Of a stretch of 64,000 nucleotides of DNA, positions 1 to 11,744 are shown in pieces; position 1 is the first letter of the stretch, and each line of letters opens with the position of its first letter. The stretch is from assembly GCA_951217055.1 (NCBI GenBank), contig OX578282.1:40698629-40762628 (forward strand). Reading direction: 5' to 3'. Source of the DNA: Gerris lacustris (Eukaryota; Arthropoda; Insecta; Hemiptera; Gerridae). Below the pieces are notes generated by a model. It worked only from the letters and a program-made list of their open reading frames with translations. It was not told where the DNA came from and did no database searches. Both the position numbers and the translations under genes were made by a program.

Positions 1-3000
1 ATCAATTAAGTACAACCCTATTTTTTATTTTAAGAAAAAAAAACAATGCTTCAACCTTCTATTATTATTTTAATTTTATTAAATGCCAATTTTTTTCGTC
101 ACTCTTTAAACTTTTTTAAAAACAAAACTTCAAACCAATGCACAAGGAACAAAAGTTTACTATCACTTTATTATTTTGTTAAAAATATTTAAAAAAAATC
201 AAATCAAATAAAAAAAAGTTTTTTTTTTTATCTCTTTCTGATAAGAAAAAAAGAGTTAAACTTGTAGATAATGGTATATTACCATAATAATCATCTGGAT
301 CAATTCTTTCCAAGTCTGCAAAGATTCGACAGCAAACAAAAGAAAGTTGGTAAAAAAAAGTAAAAAGAAAAATAGTAATAATAGTAACATAGAGGCTAAA
401 AATGGAGAGAATGTAATCACAAATACAACACTTAAATAGAATTTGGAATATACTATAATGTTAAAACAGAACAATCATGATAAATAATTTATTTAAAAAA
501 AATGTTTTTTATTAATTTTAATAATTATTATAAAATTCAGTCTTAAAGAAAAAATAAAGATACTTTCCTGATATGATAGGGTCTATAAATTCTATAATGT
601 ACGATAGGGTGCGTTAAATAAATGTCATTAAGGGCCATATTAAAAAGTGAGTGGTATCTCATGAACCAGTAAATATAGAAAAAGGGACCAATACTTTAAT
701 TAAACACACAGATCTTTGAACCCTACAAGGGGCAACCATCAAAAGCTATTGGGCGAGTGGACTCCATTTTCAAAGCGGAGATAGCTTCCTGTTCACCATT
801 ACCCACAATTACATAGAACATGCTATCTGTAACACGTTTGGTTAGGCCAAGCAAATACTGGTTCAAAGCTGACTCAGTTCAATTTTAATCCCTTTATAAT
901 CATCACAGCTCTACTTTGGTAGACACCTTTCATCTAAATTAATTCAAATAAATGTCTAAATCAAACAAAGCTTTTTTTCTTTTTTTTTTTTGAATGGCGG
1001 GAAAGACAAAGTATTACAGTATTAACAACAAAGCTATTAAACACAGATAGACAAGTGGAAGTGGGACCAAGGCTTCCATACTATCTTATATTCTGAAAAA
1101 TAAGATTTTTGTGACTCTGAAATATTTTACTTTAAAACATAAATAAATGTGCTATTTTTAACAAATAAACCATAATAATTAAAAAAGAATAAATAAAAAT
1201 ATGTCCAAAACATTGACTGAAAAATTAAAATAATCGATACTGTTCTAATTTTAGCATCAAGTTCCATATTCTAATTAAAAGAATAACACATACAAATAAC
1301 ATTGAGAGAGAAAAAAATGAAATAAACAAATAAAATAATAAGAACAAACAGAAATAGATTATTTGTAGGTAAACACACTAAGGATTATAGTGTTTAGAGA
1401 TTAAATATACTGTACTTAGACGCAGTGCCACGGAAACAAATACCAGACCCAAGATAATAGTAACATTAATTAAAAACAACAAAACCAAAACATACAGTTA
1501 ATTAAAAGAGAATAGAAGGAAAAAGTAATGAACATAAATAAAGAAATAACCAATGCATTAAAATGAATAAAATGTAAGAAATATGCAGTAGGAGGAGGCA
1601 CGAGATTAAATACAAAAAATATCTAAGACAAGGTTTCAGTTTAAAATCAAAAGAATGCATCTGATCAAATTTAAATTACTTTTAAAATGTATACTAGGAG
1701 AGTTTGAAAACAATCAACTCTATAATAGAAGTTCAATATTGCCTATCTTGTGATTTGTTAGAATGATAATGGAAATTATAGCCAGTGATAGCACCCATAA
1801 TGGCACTCTAAGACGCTTATGAAGCAGGGCTAACACTTATAAGCAGTAATAAAGAGCTAGAACAAGAGTTCAGATTGACAACGAAGGTAGGAATCTGCAG
1901 ACTCCAAGATTATCATTGACCAATTACAAAACTCAAAGAAATTTATTGGGTGAATAATTTTGCAATATATATAAGTATTAGTGAAATTTTCAAACCCAAA
2001 TTGGTCTTAATTTAACAAAGCGACCACTATTTGGGCAAGTGCCCTTCCTTCATCCGTTATCTGTATATCTGTTTATGGCAAACGAGACGAGCATTGATAA
2101 TAATGAGCCCTTATTAGCTGCCTCTAAGATTCCTCTACCAAGTCAGGTCTATTGTTTTCTAAATCATACTATTGAAATACTTGGTTGCAACTTTCTCCAT
2201 TACTCTAACTTTCTACAGTTTTTTTTTTAACATTCACATTTAACATAAAGTTTTCTTAAAAGAACCAAAACAGAGTGTACTGTGAGAGTTTTATCTTTAA
2301 GTAGGTTTAGAAGTTACAGGGCTATAGGCTTGATTATAAGAAAGGATGACCAAAAGATTAAATGAAATCTAATGTGGCCAGCAAAGAATGATTTTTTAAA
2401 CAATTGTTTAAATTATATTGGATTTGACCATGGAAGTCAATTTTTTTAAAACACAAACATTCTTTTCTATTCTACTTTAAGTCTATGCATTTTTTGGACT
2501 CACCTCGTGCAACTCTTAAATTTTAAATTAATGATTAATCAACTGATTAAAACAACCAGTTAATCTTCTTTTTAAATATTATACTAAAATTATATTAATT
2601 AAAAAAAACACCATGAAAGGGATTTTATTTTAAAAAATAACAAAATACCACAAATAAGAAATAATGCACAAAAGAACATAAATATTATATATAGTAGAGA
2701 ATTCTTGAAGCTCAATTTCAAAGATAATAATAATCTTATAATTTATTATTATAATTATTTATTATTATTATTCTATTTACTAAAGCTAATTTTGAGTTGG
2801 ATCTATAATAATAAATTTCATAATTATTCATTTTGGAATTAATAAAAAATGATGATAATGAAATATGATATTGGAAAATGCTGTAGCATTAACTAATAGT
2901 AATGGGGTGAGAGGTATTGTATTCAGTAAGCTGACTGAAAGAATTTAACTAAGTTCTATAATCAGCAAATTCAGTACTCAGTAAAATGTAAACATGACAC

Positions 3001-3344
3001 ATGCACAGTTTTTCTAATAATTCTTGTTTTATCTAATATTTACCCTAATTATTCAATTTATTACGGAGCTGCAACAACTCTCTAATATATGAATAATAAT
3101 AAAAAATCTCATCAAATCCAAACTTATTTAAGCTCACGTATGCCTTATATAAGCTTATAAGTAAAGGGTATTGGGTATGCCCCCCCCCCCCCCCCAAATT
3201 ATTGTTGTGATAAGTTCTTTAAACCAAATAATGTAATATGCTATACTTTATTACTTTATGTCAGTGTTCATCACCTGCTCAATTTACAAAATTGCTCTAA
3301 AACTAAACTTTTAAGGCAACATTAAGAGCAGTTAGATAAATAAA
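1..3344. other. AT-rich CASK intron, no gene seen
   Basis: This is the 3' part of a very long CASK intron read on the minus strand. It is A/T rich with poly-A/T runs and a poly-C run at about 3181-3195. The short open frames on both strands are low-complexity Leu/Phe-rich and carry no recognisable domain. No RNA gene or element boundary was found. Confidence 0.6.
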
Positions 3345-3558
3345 ATCTATTTTGTATATCATGACATTATAAAGTATAAGCAGTTAAAACATGTATATAT
3401 CATAATAGTTAAAAAAAAAATGTTCTTTACCACAAATATCATAAAATATAGTTAGTTCAACAAATAAAAAAAGTCCTAGTGGGTAATTAGGTAAAAGAAA
3501 ATAATTTAATTTATAAAAGATGTTATAATACATGGTTAGTTAAAAAAAAAAAAAAAAA

Positions 3559-3638
<80 letters not shown>

Positions 3639-3985
3639 TTTATTAAAGATGTCATAAAGTATAGTTATTCAAGGAAAGGAATGTACCTTCATAGAAGATG
3701 TCACAAAGAATTATTAGTTAAAGAAAAGAATGTACTTTACTAGAATCTATCACCAAAGTATAGTTATTTAAAGAAAAGAATGAACTTTATAGAGAATAAA
3801 TGTCATAATGTAACTACAATTAATAGTTAAAAGAAGGAATACACTTTAAGGAATATATTGTAAAGTATAATTATTTGAAGGAAGTAAGGTACTTTACAGA
3901 ATATATTACAGAGTATATTTAATTAAGATAGTATAGTAAGATAAAAATGTAGTTTTTTTAATAGAAAGAGGGTATTTAAAGTTAA
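3345..3985. repeat. Degenerate tandem repeat interrupted by (AT)n
   Basis: A motif close to GTCATAAAGTATAGTTA, followed by AAAGAAAAGAATGTACTTTA, recurs roughly every 60-75 bp from about 3345 to 3985, for example near 3650, 3705, 3755, 3810 and 3855. Copies are diverged by substitutions and small indels, so this looks like an old minisatellite. The array is split by a poly-A run and the (AT)n microsatellite at 3558-3635. Confidence 0.6.
3558..3635. repeat. (AT)n microsatellite
   Basis: An almost uninterrupted run of AT dinucleotides preceded by a poly-A tract. Similar runs occur at 21652-21727, 42901-42973 and 45980-46080. Confidence 0.97.
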
Positions 3986-4488
3986 TTTAAATGGATGATA
4001 GAAAAAGAATATACTTAAAATATTATTTATAAACTGAGAAAGTATTAGTCAAAAATTAAATGAAGTCTGATTTCTAAATTTAAAAATTTTAATTAATCAA
4101 TTATTTTGCTAATCATACTATAAATATTCTATTTCGTTATATTCATTTCATATATAAATATTACTTAGTTAAAATAAGCTAAAAGAATAAAATGACAAAT
4201 GTTTATTTTGATAGCACAATAGTTCAAATTAAATTTGAGTTTACTTTTTTCTATTGAAAATTTAAATTTTATACAGACTAAGTAGCTTGTAATTATAAAA
4301 AATTTAGAGTAAGAAATTTAAACTAGAAAATATATTTTACTTTGCTGGAATGGGAATTATATTAATAATAATATAATTAATTCTCTAACAGTTGGGTCTA
4401 AAAGGGATTAAAAGGCCCACTTTGGCCCTATATCAATCCCTCATTAGTTTATTCTCAAGCTTACTAGAAAATTAAATTAAAATATTAA

Positions 4489-4927
4489 TAGTCCAGGAGA
4501 TAGTGTGCAAAAAATTGACTAACATCAAGCTAGAATTGTATGTATGAATTAATTTTGGTATCCTCCAAGAATATGTGGTCAGTCAAGTTCATCTGCAGGA
4601 CATAGCTTGGCCATAGACAGTTAAAAAAACATACTGGTGGAGAGCAACCAGGTCCCATCTATTTTGCCGGGAACGTGGTTTTTGGTCTACTAACTAATTT
4701 TGTACTCAGGATCATGAAAATCATATTGTCCGGCAAAATGGATAAGACTTGGCTGCTCTCCATCGGTCTGATTTTTTTAACAGCTTATGGCCAAGCTATA
4801 TCCAGCTGATGAACATAGCCCCCCCCCCCCCCAACATATTCTTAAAGGGCACCAAAAGATTAACTAATACACAAAATTCTAGCTTGATGTTAGTCAGTAA
4901 CTTTTTTGTATGCTACCTCCTGGACTA
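4489..4927. mobile_element. Foldback MITE, TAGTCCAGGAG family, copy 1
   Basis: The ends read TAGTCCAGGAGATAGTGTGC and, inverted, GCTACCTCCTGGACTA. The inverted arms are about 190 bp each and include the pairs CATCAAGCTAGAATTGT / AAAATTCTAGCTTGATG and GGTGGAGAGCAACC / GGCTGCTCTCCATC, around a loop with ACTAACTAATTTTGTACTC. It has no open frame, so it is non-autonomous. A TA-containing terminus is consistent with a mariner-type TA target, but superfamily is not proven. Related copies lie at 10296-10463 and 15084-15983. The right arm contains a C14 run at 4819-4832. Confidence 0.8.
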
Positions 4928-6240
4928 TAAGTTTTTATATTATTTGATTTATTAACGTATTTATGTTATATAATTTGTGGAAATGTAAATGAAAAGGATC
5001 AAAAAATAAATAAAAATAAAAAACACAGGAGAAAAATGGTAAACACCATTTATATTTGTTTAAGTTACTTAGTTCATTGCCCAAAAACAGAATAGAAAAT
5101 GTTAAATTCAGATAATTTCTACCACTATAATTGGTCTTCTATCAGTGTACTGATAGTTGCATCAGTTAAGTAGTATAATGCCGATTAAAGCATGATGATG
5201 ACCTACAAACACCTCTGTAATAAATTTGAGCTATTTTGGATTTTCGACAATTTTTCCCTTTAAGATTTTCAATAAATAAAGTTTTATTACAGATCTCGGT
5301 TCAAACAGCTAATTGTATAAGAATTCTTGTAGATTTGAATTCAAGTATCTAAATTGTGGCATCTTAAAAAAAGTAATCTTCTAGCTCACTTGAGAATGAG
5401 CCAAGAGGGACAAAAGTAAACCTTTTAATATCTATTATACCTAAAGTGTAAAATAAAGAATAATTTATAATTCTTTTGGAAAATAATAAAAAGGAAAAAG
5501 TAAATAGTGTCAAAATAAGTAAATAGATACATGGAGAATAAAAATAAAGTGCAGAAAGTAAAAGAAATGAATAAGAAGACCCAGTTAGATGAAAGAGGGT
5601 AAGGAAGAGTAAAGTATTTCTCTTGAGGCTTATAAATAGTGTTAAACATACAAATAAAGTGTAACAGTATTATCCAATAAGTTAAGTGTTATAAGGTAGA
5701 GAACAATGTGTTTAAATTAAATCAAGCACAATATGGAAAAAAATTGAGAAAAAAGAAATTATATTTTTTAAAGTAACCCAACCTAAATCTTTTAGAGGTG
5801 GTTTTTGGATATTGGAGAAAAAAACTAAAGACACCATTGTTACATATTGTGTCAGTTAATATGGTATCCGAAATGAAACAAAGTATATAATATGGAATAG
5901 AAAGTAGTAGTAAGTAATATGGAATTTGGAGTAGCCATAGCAGAATGAGATTTCCCTAGATTATTAAATCCCCTCTGTTATTTTACCTGTAGCATCAGTA
6001 ATATGCTAGAGGTGTTAGAATGTTATTGTTATAATATGAAGCGTTAGTGGAGGTTTTCATTAATCATTCTTTGAGAATGAGATAGTCCTTAGCAACCCCA
6101 ACAATTTCTGCTACCACATTTAAGTGGGTAAAACATAGTGAGATCTGACATTATTACTTATTACACAAGAATCAAACTGAGTTTGATCCCCAGTTGATTT
6201 GCATGCTCAATATCTCATTGGTTCAATTAAGATCACTTAC
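4928..6240. other. CASK intron, no gene seen
   Basis: AT-rich intron. The stretch from about 6060 to 6240, immediately past the donor of the candidate exon at 6241-6315, is less A/T-biased than its surroundings and includes a GCATGC palindrome at 6201-6206. No other feature is supported. Confidence 0.5.
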
Positions 6241-6315
6241 CTTTTTCCCCCTTTCGCGTTGGTCCTTTCAATTCATCATCCTTGTCTTCATCTGTCCAAC
6301 CAAACAACCTCACTT
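6241..6315 (-). CDS. Candidate 25-codon cassette exon of CASK (unrecognised)
   Basis: On the minus strand a pyrimidine-rich tract (CCGTTCCTTCC) and TTGTAG acceptor precede 75 bp without a stop, ending AAAAAG followed by a perfect GTAAGTG donor. Entered in phase 1, as exon 17193-17368 requires, it reads (E)VRLFGWTDEDKDDELK then GPTRKGEK and leaves in phase 1, as the next CASK exon should need. It is therefore a symmetric cassette that could be included or skipped. Inclusion would add 25 mostly charged residues between the GFG motif and the APE region. A minus-strand GCATG, the core of an Rbfox-type splicing site, lies about 35 nt past the donor. I do not recognise the peptide from any CASK isoform. 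It could instead be an exon of an unknown nested gene, or a chance arrangement; splice-site quality and frame fit argue against chance. Confidence 0.5.
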
Positions 6316-7216
6316 CTACAACGAATATAGGAAGGAACGGCTAATGTAAGCAAAGTTTTGGCCCACCCCATTGTTCCAAGCTTCAATCTTGGAACCAATT
6401 ACCCTCGCACCACAGACATCTGACAAGGTATGCGGAACTTGGACTCAGACATTATATAGATGCAATAGTCTTTGACCGAAAGCTATTATCTATATGGGAT
6501 ACCTTCAATTATAAGGTATTCCATTCACCTAATTTCAGAAAACCAACAAGAAACATTGGTACATGGGTGTGGAAATAAAAATGAAACTTAAGTTATTATG
6601 TCTATGATTGCCAGAGAATCCAGATCATAAACACATAGGTTAATAATTACATTAGAATGTCATAATAATACCTAGTCCCAATTATTTATATTAAAATTAT
6701 AAATTTTATTGGGAGTTTCACTTCTATTTCTGCTATTATGACTAGTATCAAACTCTTAATTAAGTCTACCACTTTTAACACCTCTAATTAAAATCCCTAC
6801 TCTAACAACTTCTTAATTAAAAACCAACACCAACCAAAATAAATAAATAATAATAATAAAAAAAAATCATTATTGTGAAGTAGAATAAATGGCTTCAGAG
6901 GATGAAAAAAAAAATTATAACTAAACAAAACATTAAAAAAGTGTTAGTACCAAGTAACCCATTTTACACATTTTTAATTCCTTCATTGAGTATAACTATA
7001 TCTCAAGAAGAAAACTAAAAAACTAAAAACGTATGTAATGTGCCATAATATAATCTAGAAAATAAAACCCTGGTCTGCAGGTAAAATAAATATGTAGAAA
7101 TAAGGTTTAAATGAACATGTAATAAAATTATTAGATGTAGATACAGAACTCATTCAAATAAAATGAATTAAACAATTATTAATGTAGAAAGAAGAAAGAC
7201 AGATTGGGAAACAAAC

Positions 7217-7410
7217 ATGGATCCCTAGATTTCTAGGTCTTCCGGTTGTAAAGTTTGATATGTTTTATGGCGTTTCGCCTCCTATGCTGGAGGCATCTTC
7301 AAGGATGTGAACATTTATGTTATAAGCGAGAGACGTGAATGTTGTTGCTATGATATCAGTTCTACGATAACATTAGCCACAGAAGCCTAGGCACTAAGAT
7401 GGATCCCTAG
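7217..7410 (-). mobile_element. Short retroposed unit with hairpin motif and 12-bp target duplication
   Basis: The 12-mer ATGGATCCCTAG is present exactly at 7217-7228 and 7399-7410, bracketing a unit of about 170 bp. That is the pattern of a target-site duplication from reverse-transcription-based insertion. The unit starts TTCTAGGTCTTCCGG, shared with the palindrome at 15404-15690. At 7272-7303 it carries, on the minus strand, TTGAAGATG, then GCCTCC-AGCATA-GGAGGC, then GAAACG. No coding capacity is visible. Confidence 0.65.
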
Positions 7411-7651
7411 GTTGAATTTTTTTCTATTTTTGATTTCATTGACGAATTCACATAGAAAACTCACACTGGGAAAATTCCTGATTTTTTTACACATAGAGAG
7501 ATGGAAAAGCAAAAGCTTTCATTTCCAGATCAATAATAAAGTTTTTAAAAAACTATCAAAGATAGATCAAGTGGTCTTCCAATCTAAAACTTTGAATGTT
7601 TTACTGGAAATTAACATTTAGTAAGAGTAACAATGCTAGACATTGGCTTTT

Positions 7652-8290
7652 TACTTTCTCATAAAGAGAAAGTGTGATGTCGCAAAAATTTTAATTTGAG
7701 ATTTTGATGGATTTACACGTTTTGAGGTCCCCTGAGTCCAAAAAAGTGGTTTTTAAAAAATTTCTATCTGTCGTCTGTGCAGACGCCTGGAGCCTAAACT
7801 ACTGGGCCGATTTTGACGAAATTTATCGAAATTGAAATGGGTTCCGACGAGTTTTATTAAACAATTCTAAAATTTAATCCATTTAAATATGAATCTAACA
7901 ATATAAGCTGATTTTGTTAAATTAAATAAATAAATAAAATAAGTTGAATTGAATAAAATAAAATAAATTGATCGTGTAAAATCACGATCAATATTGAAAA
8001 CATGTTGTTGTATCGTGTAATGCTCCATTTTTACTAACCCTAAACTCTCAGCTGTCAAATAATTTTCTTTTCAGGGTTGCCAACAATTTACAGCACAAAT
8101 GGCGGCAAATTCAAATCTTGCGTTAATTTTGGGACAGCCTTTATAATATTAACTAAGCAGGTAGGTTTATCATTGAAGCGAGCTTAATGCAACAAATATT
8201 TAATATTAAGCAAATTAATAGTTAATCATGATGAGTTTATAGTTTAAAAGGATGATTGGAGTAGATGGTAGTGCCAGGTGGGACTCTCAA
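7652..8290 (+). repeat. Dispersed repeat family R1 (AAAGTATTGTGATGGCG type), near full length
   Basis: Starts with the CTTTCTCATAAAGAGAAAG hairpin, continues through GGTCCCCTGAGTCC and GCCTAAACTACTGGGCCGAT, and ends GGATTGGAGTAGATGG / GGTGGGACTC. The tail matches 49590-49730 closely. No intact coding frame is present. Other copies lie at 9010-9260(-), 19410-19600, 22785-22945(-), 26296-26790, 41215-42370 (interrupted), 46480-46880, 49140-49730 and 55905-56380(-). Superfamily is not assigned. Confidence 0.8.
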
Positions 8291-9009
8291 TTTACTTTAC
8301 TTTATTTAAGTAAATCATCATCTACTATCATCGCTATTATAATAACAACAAAAATGTAAATAAAGTATTTAATTATAAGATCTATAAACAACTTAATATC
8401 ACACAATCTCTCTAACACTAATATAACCTATCTTATTTAGTACAAGGATTTATATGAAGAAAGTCTTTCTTACGTGGGGTAACCCATCTAACTTTATTTG
8501 TTTTTGACCCTTTAATAATCATTTTTTAAGTGTTAACATCTTAACAATCATACACTCTATAAGGCTGATACAAATTTTGAAGTACCATACCTCAGTCAGT
8601 TCAAATAAAGAAGAATAACTTCTAACATACTTTTTTTGATAAAGTTTAAGAACATTAAGTAACCCTCTCAAAACTAACTAACTAAACCTATTAAGCAACA
8701 TCCCGAGGAGAGAGGAGGGCCTAGGACTGTACTCATAAATATGGCCCATTAATGAAAAAGGAGATTGTACAAACATACTTATTGATAGCTACATGTATAT
8801 TATATGCTGATCTATATGAATATATAAGCCAAGTACTCTATTATAGTGAACAAGCAGGCTGCCTGACATAGACATTCAGTCAAAGGTGTGACATCCATCA
8901 GAATTGAAATAGAATTTTACTAGATTCATCTAACTTAAACTCAAAATATCATTGGACATCCAAATAACCAAAATACAAATTTATTAGGAGAGCACATAAT
9001 TTTGAATCC

Positions 9010-9260
9010 ACATCTTTTCACCTTATGATATGATTTTTCTGTACATGTGTATCAAATTTCATCAAAATCGGTTTAAACACTAGTGGTTTAGGCTCCACAC
9101 ATATCCACAGACTATAGACGACAAAACGTCATTTTTTAAAAACTACTATTTTGGACTCAGGGGACCTCAAAATGTGAAAATCCATAAAAATCTCAAAAAT
9201 TTAATTTTCGTGCCATCACAATACTTTCTCTTTATACATACTGTACATGAGAAAATAAAA
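9010..9260 (-). repeat. R1 family repeat, partial
   Basis: Minus-strand copy containing the reversed module GGTTTAGGCTCCACACAT and GGACTCAGGGGACCTCAAAA, ending in CACAATACTTTCTCTTTAT at the family head. Confidence 0.8.
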
Positions 9261-9424
9261 AAACAAGCAGGTGATCCAAATCAATCATCTTAACAAACAA
9301 TGCAATGAGTTCTTTATCTATTATCTATAATTTACCCTTATACTAAATTTGAGTTAGTTTTTTATTAATAGAAGATATTAAAATGTATTTAAAAGTTTAG
9401 TCAGAGTTGTTGTTATGTTGCATT

Positions 9425-9535
9425 GTAGTTTCCTTACCCTCTGTATCTGACTTCAGATAGAGTTGGCCTCCTGGGCTCAAACCTGGTCTCACCAGCGATC
9501 TAAATGATTCTGCATCACGCAACACAAAATAATAA
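9425..9535 (-). repeat. Possible tRNA-derived SINE fragment
   Basis: The minus strand contains CCAGGTTTGAGCCCAGGAGG, close to a pol III B box in a tRNA-like context, but no convincing A box was found. It is followed downstream by a (TAA)n-like AT tract. Weak call. Confidence 0.3.
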
Positions 9536-10295
9536 TAATAATAATGGTGATGACATTAATACAAAGGATGATTACCGCTAAGTTAATAAGTTATCAAATA
9601 AAGAAGATATTAATGTCAGTACTTTGTGGATTTAAGTATATAGGAGCAGAATTTATTTTTTAAAAAAAGTCATCATAAAGGAAGTAATGATATGGTGAAC
9701 AAAACTCACAAGAGCAAAATTTATCAGTTGATTTTAAAAAATAGTGTGGCACACAACTTCCTTGATTTCTATTATTGAACGAATTTCCTCAATTAAATAA
9801 GAGTGGTGTATTGGACCTGATTTGATTCCAGTGGGGTGACATTTATTTTTCATCAGTAATAAATGCACGCAGACAGTTAAAATTAAAATGGATCTGTGAG
9901 CAACTTTTGACCAATCATAAAACTTATTTAAAATGTGCTTAGCACTATTAATGATAAAGGTTCAAATAAAATAAAGTTGTGCACATTTGGAAGAAAAAGC
10001 AATGCGCACAAGGTTAAATTAATATGAAGAGTAGACTAATTATGACAACAACAAATTTTCATTAAAATTGAACAATTAGTTTTTAGGATATGGTGGTTTA
10101 CTAAAAATTTAAATGACAGTGAAACAAGACCAAAAATGTTCTCTGATGTGTGAAATGAATTTCTGTCAAGAATTTTTTAATTTGAATATATTAAAAAAAA
10201 AAAAAAAAAATGTTCTTAGGAATTATCACAATGCATCTTTTACTTTTTGGTTAAGCTAACTAAAATTAAATAAATTGGTCAAGTTTATAGAATAG

Positions 10296-10463
10296 TAGTC
10301 CAGGAGATGGCACTATTTATTTTATTTTTTTAATTCCTAACACCAAGCTATGTCCTGCAGATGAACTTAGCCAACCCCATATTCTTAAAAGACACCAAAA
10401 GATTTACCTGTACACAAAATTCTAGCTTGATGTTAGTCAGACTCTTTTTTACAGCCTGGACTA
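10296..10463. mobile_element. Foldback MITE, TAGTCCAGGAG family, internally deleted copy
   Basis: TAGTCCAGGAGATGG at the left and CCTGGACTA at the right are the same ends as 4489-4927. Only one arm survives: CCAAGCTATGTCCTGCAG, GACACCAAAAGAT and TTCTAGCTTGATGTTAGTC match copy 1, while most of the left arm is gone. Confidence 0.75.
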
Positions 10464-10585
10464 TAGGGTCTGTAGGTAATTTAATAAATCGGATGAAATT
10501 CGTTAACCAGCATAATCCAGCTGGTGGTCCAGCTGTATAATGATGGAGGCCATTTAAAATATTAGGATATGGAGGGTAAGTGGAG

Positions 10586-10810
10586 GTAGAAGGAAAAGTC
10601 TCTTCACGTAAAATATTTATTTATAAATCAAAGCAGCTTTAGGCCTCTATAAGGCCATCTTCAGTGCCGAAACAAGTGGAAACGTAAATCAACCAAAGGA
10701 GCTCATAGGGCGGTGATGCAAAGCCAGACACTGGCACAAGACTAGTGCTTGTAGAAGCCGAAAGCTGCTTTGATTAATAAATAAATATTTTACGTGGAGA
10801 GACTTTCTAC
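10586..10810. mobile_element. Small TIR/foldback element with hairpin motif
   Basis: Inverted ends of about 60 bp: GTCTCTTCACGTAAAATATT followed by TATAAATCAAAGCAGCTTT on the left, and AAAGCTGCTTTGATTAAT with ATATTTTACGTGGAGAGAC on the right. At 10638-10664 the minus strand reads CTGAAGATGGCCTTATAGAG then GCCTAAAGC, a variant of the motif in 7217-7410 and 15404-15690. No coding capacity. Confidence 0.65.
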
Positions 10811-11283
10811 ATTTAAAATATTGTTTTAGCTTTAACATTTGAACCATTTACTACAATGACCTGAAACAAATGCCATTATATTTATTTTATTGTATACTCG
10901 CAATGAAACTACTCTGTATTGTCTAGCCAAATCCATTCCAAAAATAATATTTATTTTTAAGATTTAGGGGGTAGGACCTTTTTTCTTACATAATATTATA
11001 AAAAATTAAATTAGATATATTTGTGTTCATATGGTACATGTACCCTATCTGATTTCACAACAGGATGTTTTGTACAGGCGATATTTTGACTTAATTTAAC
11101 TCTTGAAAAAACTAACTAGCCTATCTTATAGGGCTTGAAGTGACGCAGATAGTTTTTTTTTTGGTCTGACCTCTCCAACACCCTCTAGTGCCAAAGAAGG
11201 TGTTTTTGATAGTGTACCCTGTTATCATGATTACTTTTTAACGTGAATACCAAACTGAATGAAAAGTGTCCTACCTTATAGAG

Positions 11284-11736
11284 CAGTGGTTCCCAAAGTA
11301 ATTTTTACTACGCCCCCTACAGTCAAGAATAAAACTTCCCACGCCCCCCCCCCCCCCCCCTTACACAATTTTATGTGGTAATGAAAAAAATTAAATAAAC
11401 AAGTATTACATTGAATAACCTTACATTTATTTTTATTACAATTTATTTTTATAACAACAAGTAAGAGACAAAATATATCAGTGAGATGGATGAACTTGTA
11501 TTTTTTTTTTACAAGATTCCCTATTCTTGGATGAGCATTAAAAGGTGCACAACAATAATCATTAGCAACATCAAGCTTGCCCCAGTACTTGGTTTTTATT
11601 GCAACAAGTGCTGAAAAAGATTTTTCAAATTAGACGTTCGGTCGGCAAAGCTATCTCGATCTCGAGGTCCCACGCCCCCCTTGACTTGTCTTTACGCCTC
11701 CCTTGGGGGGCGCGCCCCCCACTTTGGGAACCAATG
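11284..11736 (-). mobile_element. Truncated hAT element with perfect 8-bp target duplication
   Basis: TTATAGAG occurs exactly at 11276-11283 and 11737-11744. The ends are CAGTGGTTCCCAAAGT and, inverted, CACTTTGGGAACCAATG, typical of hAT transposons. On the minus strand near 11510-11630 a remnant reads FSALVAIKTKYWGKLDVAND, then YCCAPFNAHPRIGNLVKK. This resembles the C-terminal dimerisation region of ZBED5-like hAT transposases, which acts in transposase oligomerisation. The rest of the transposase is deleted, so the copy is non-autonomous. A long poly-C run lies at about 11345-11360. Confidence 0.85.
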
Positions 11737-11744
11737 TTATAGAG

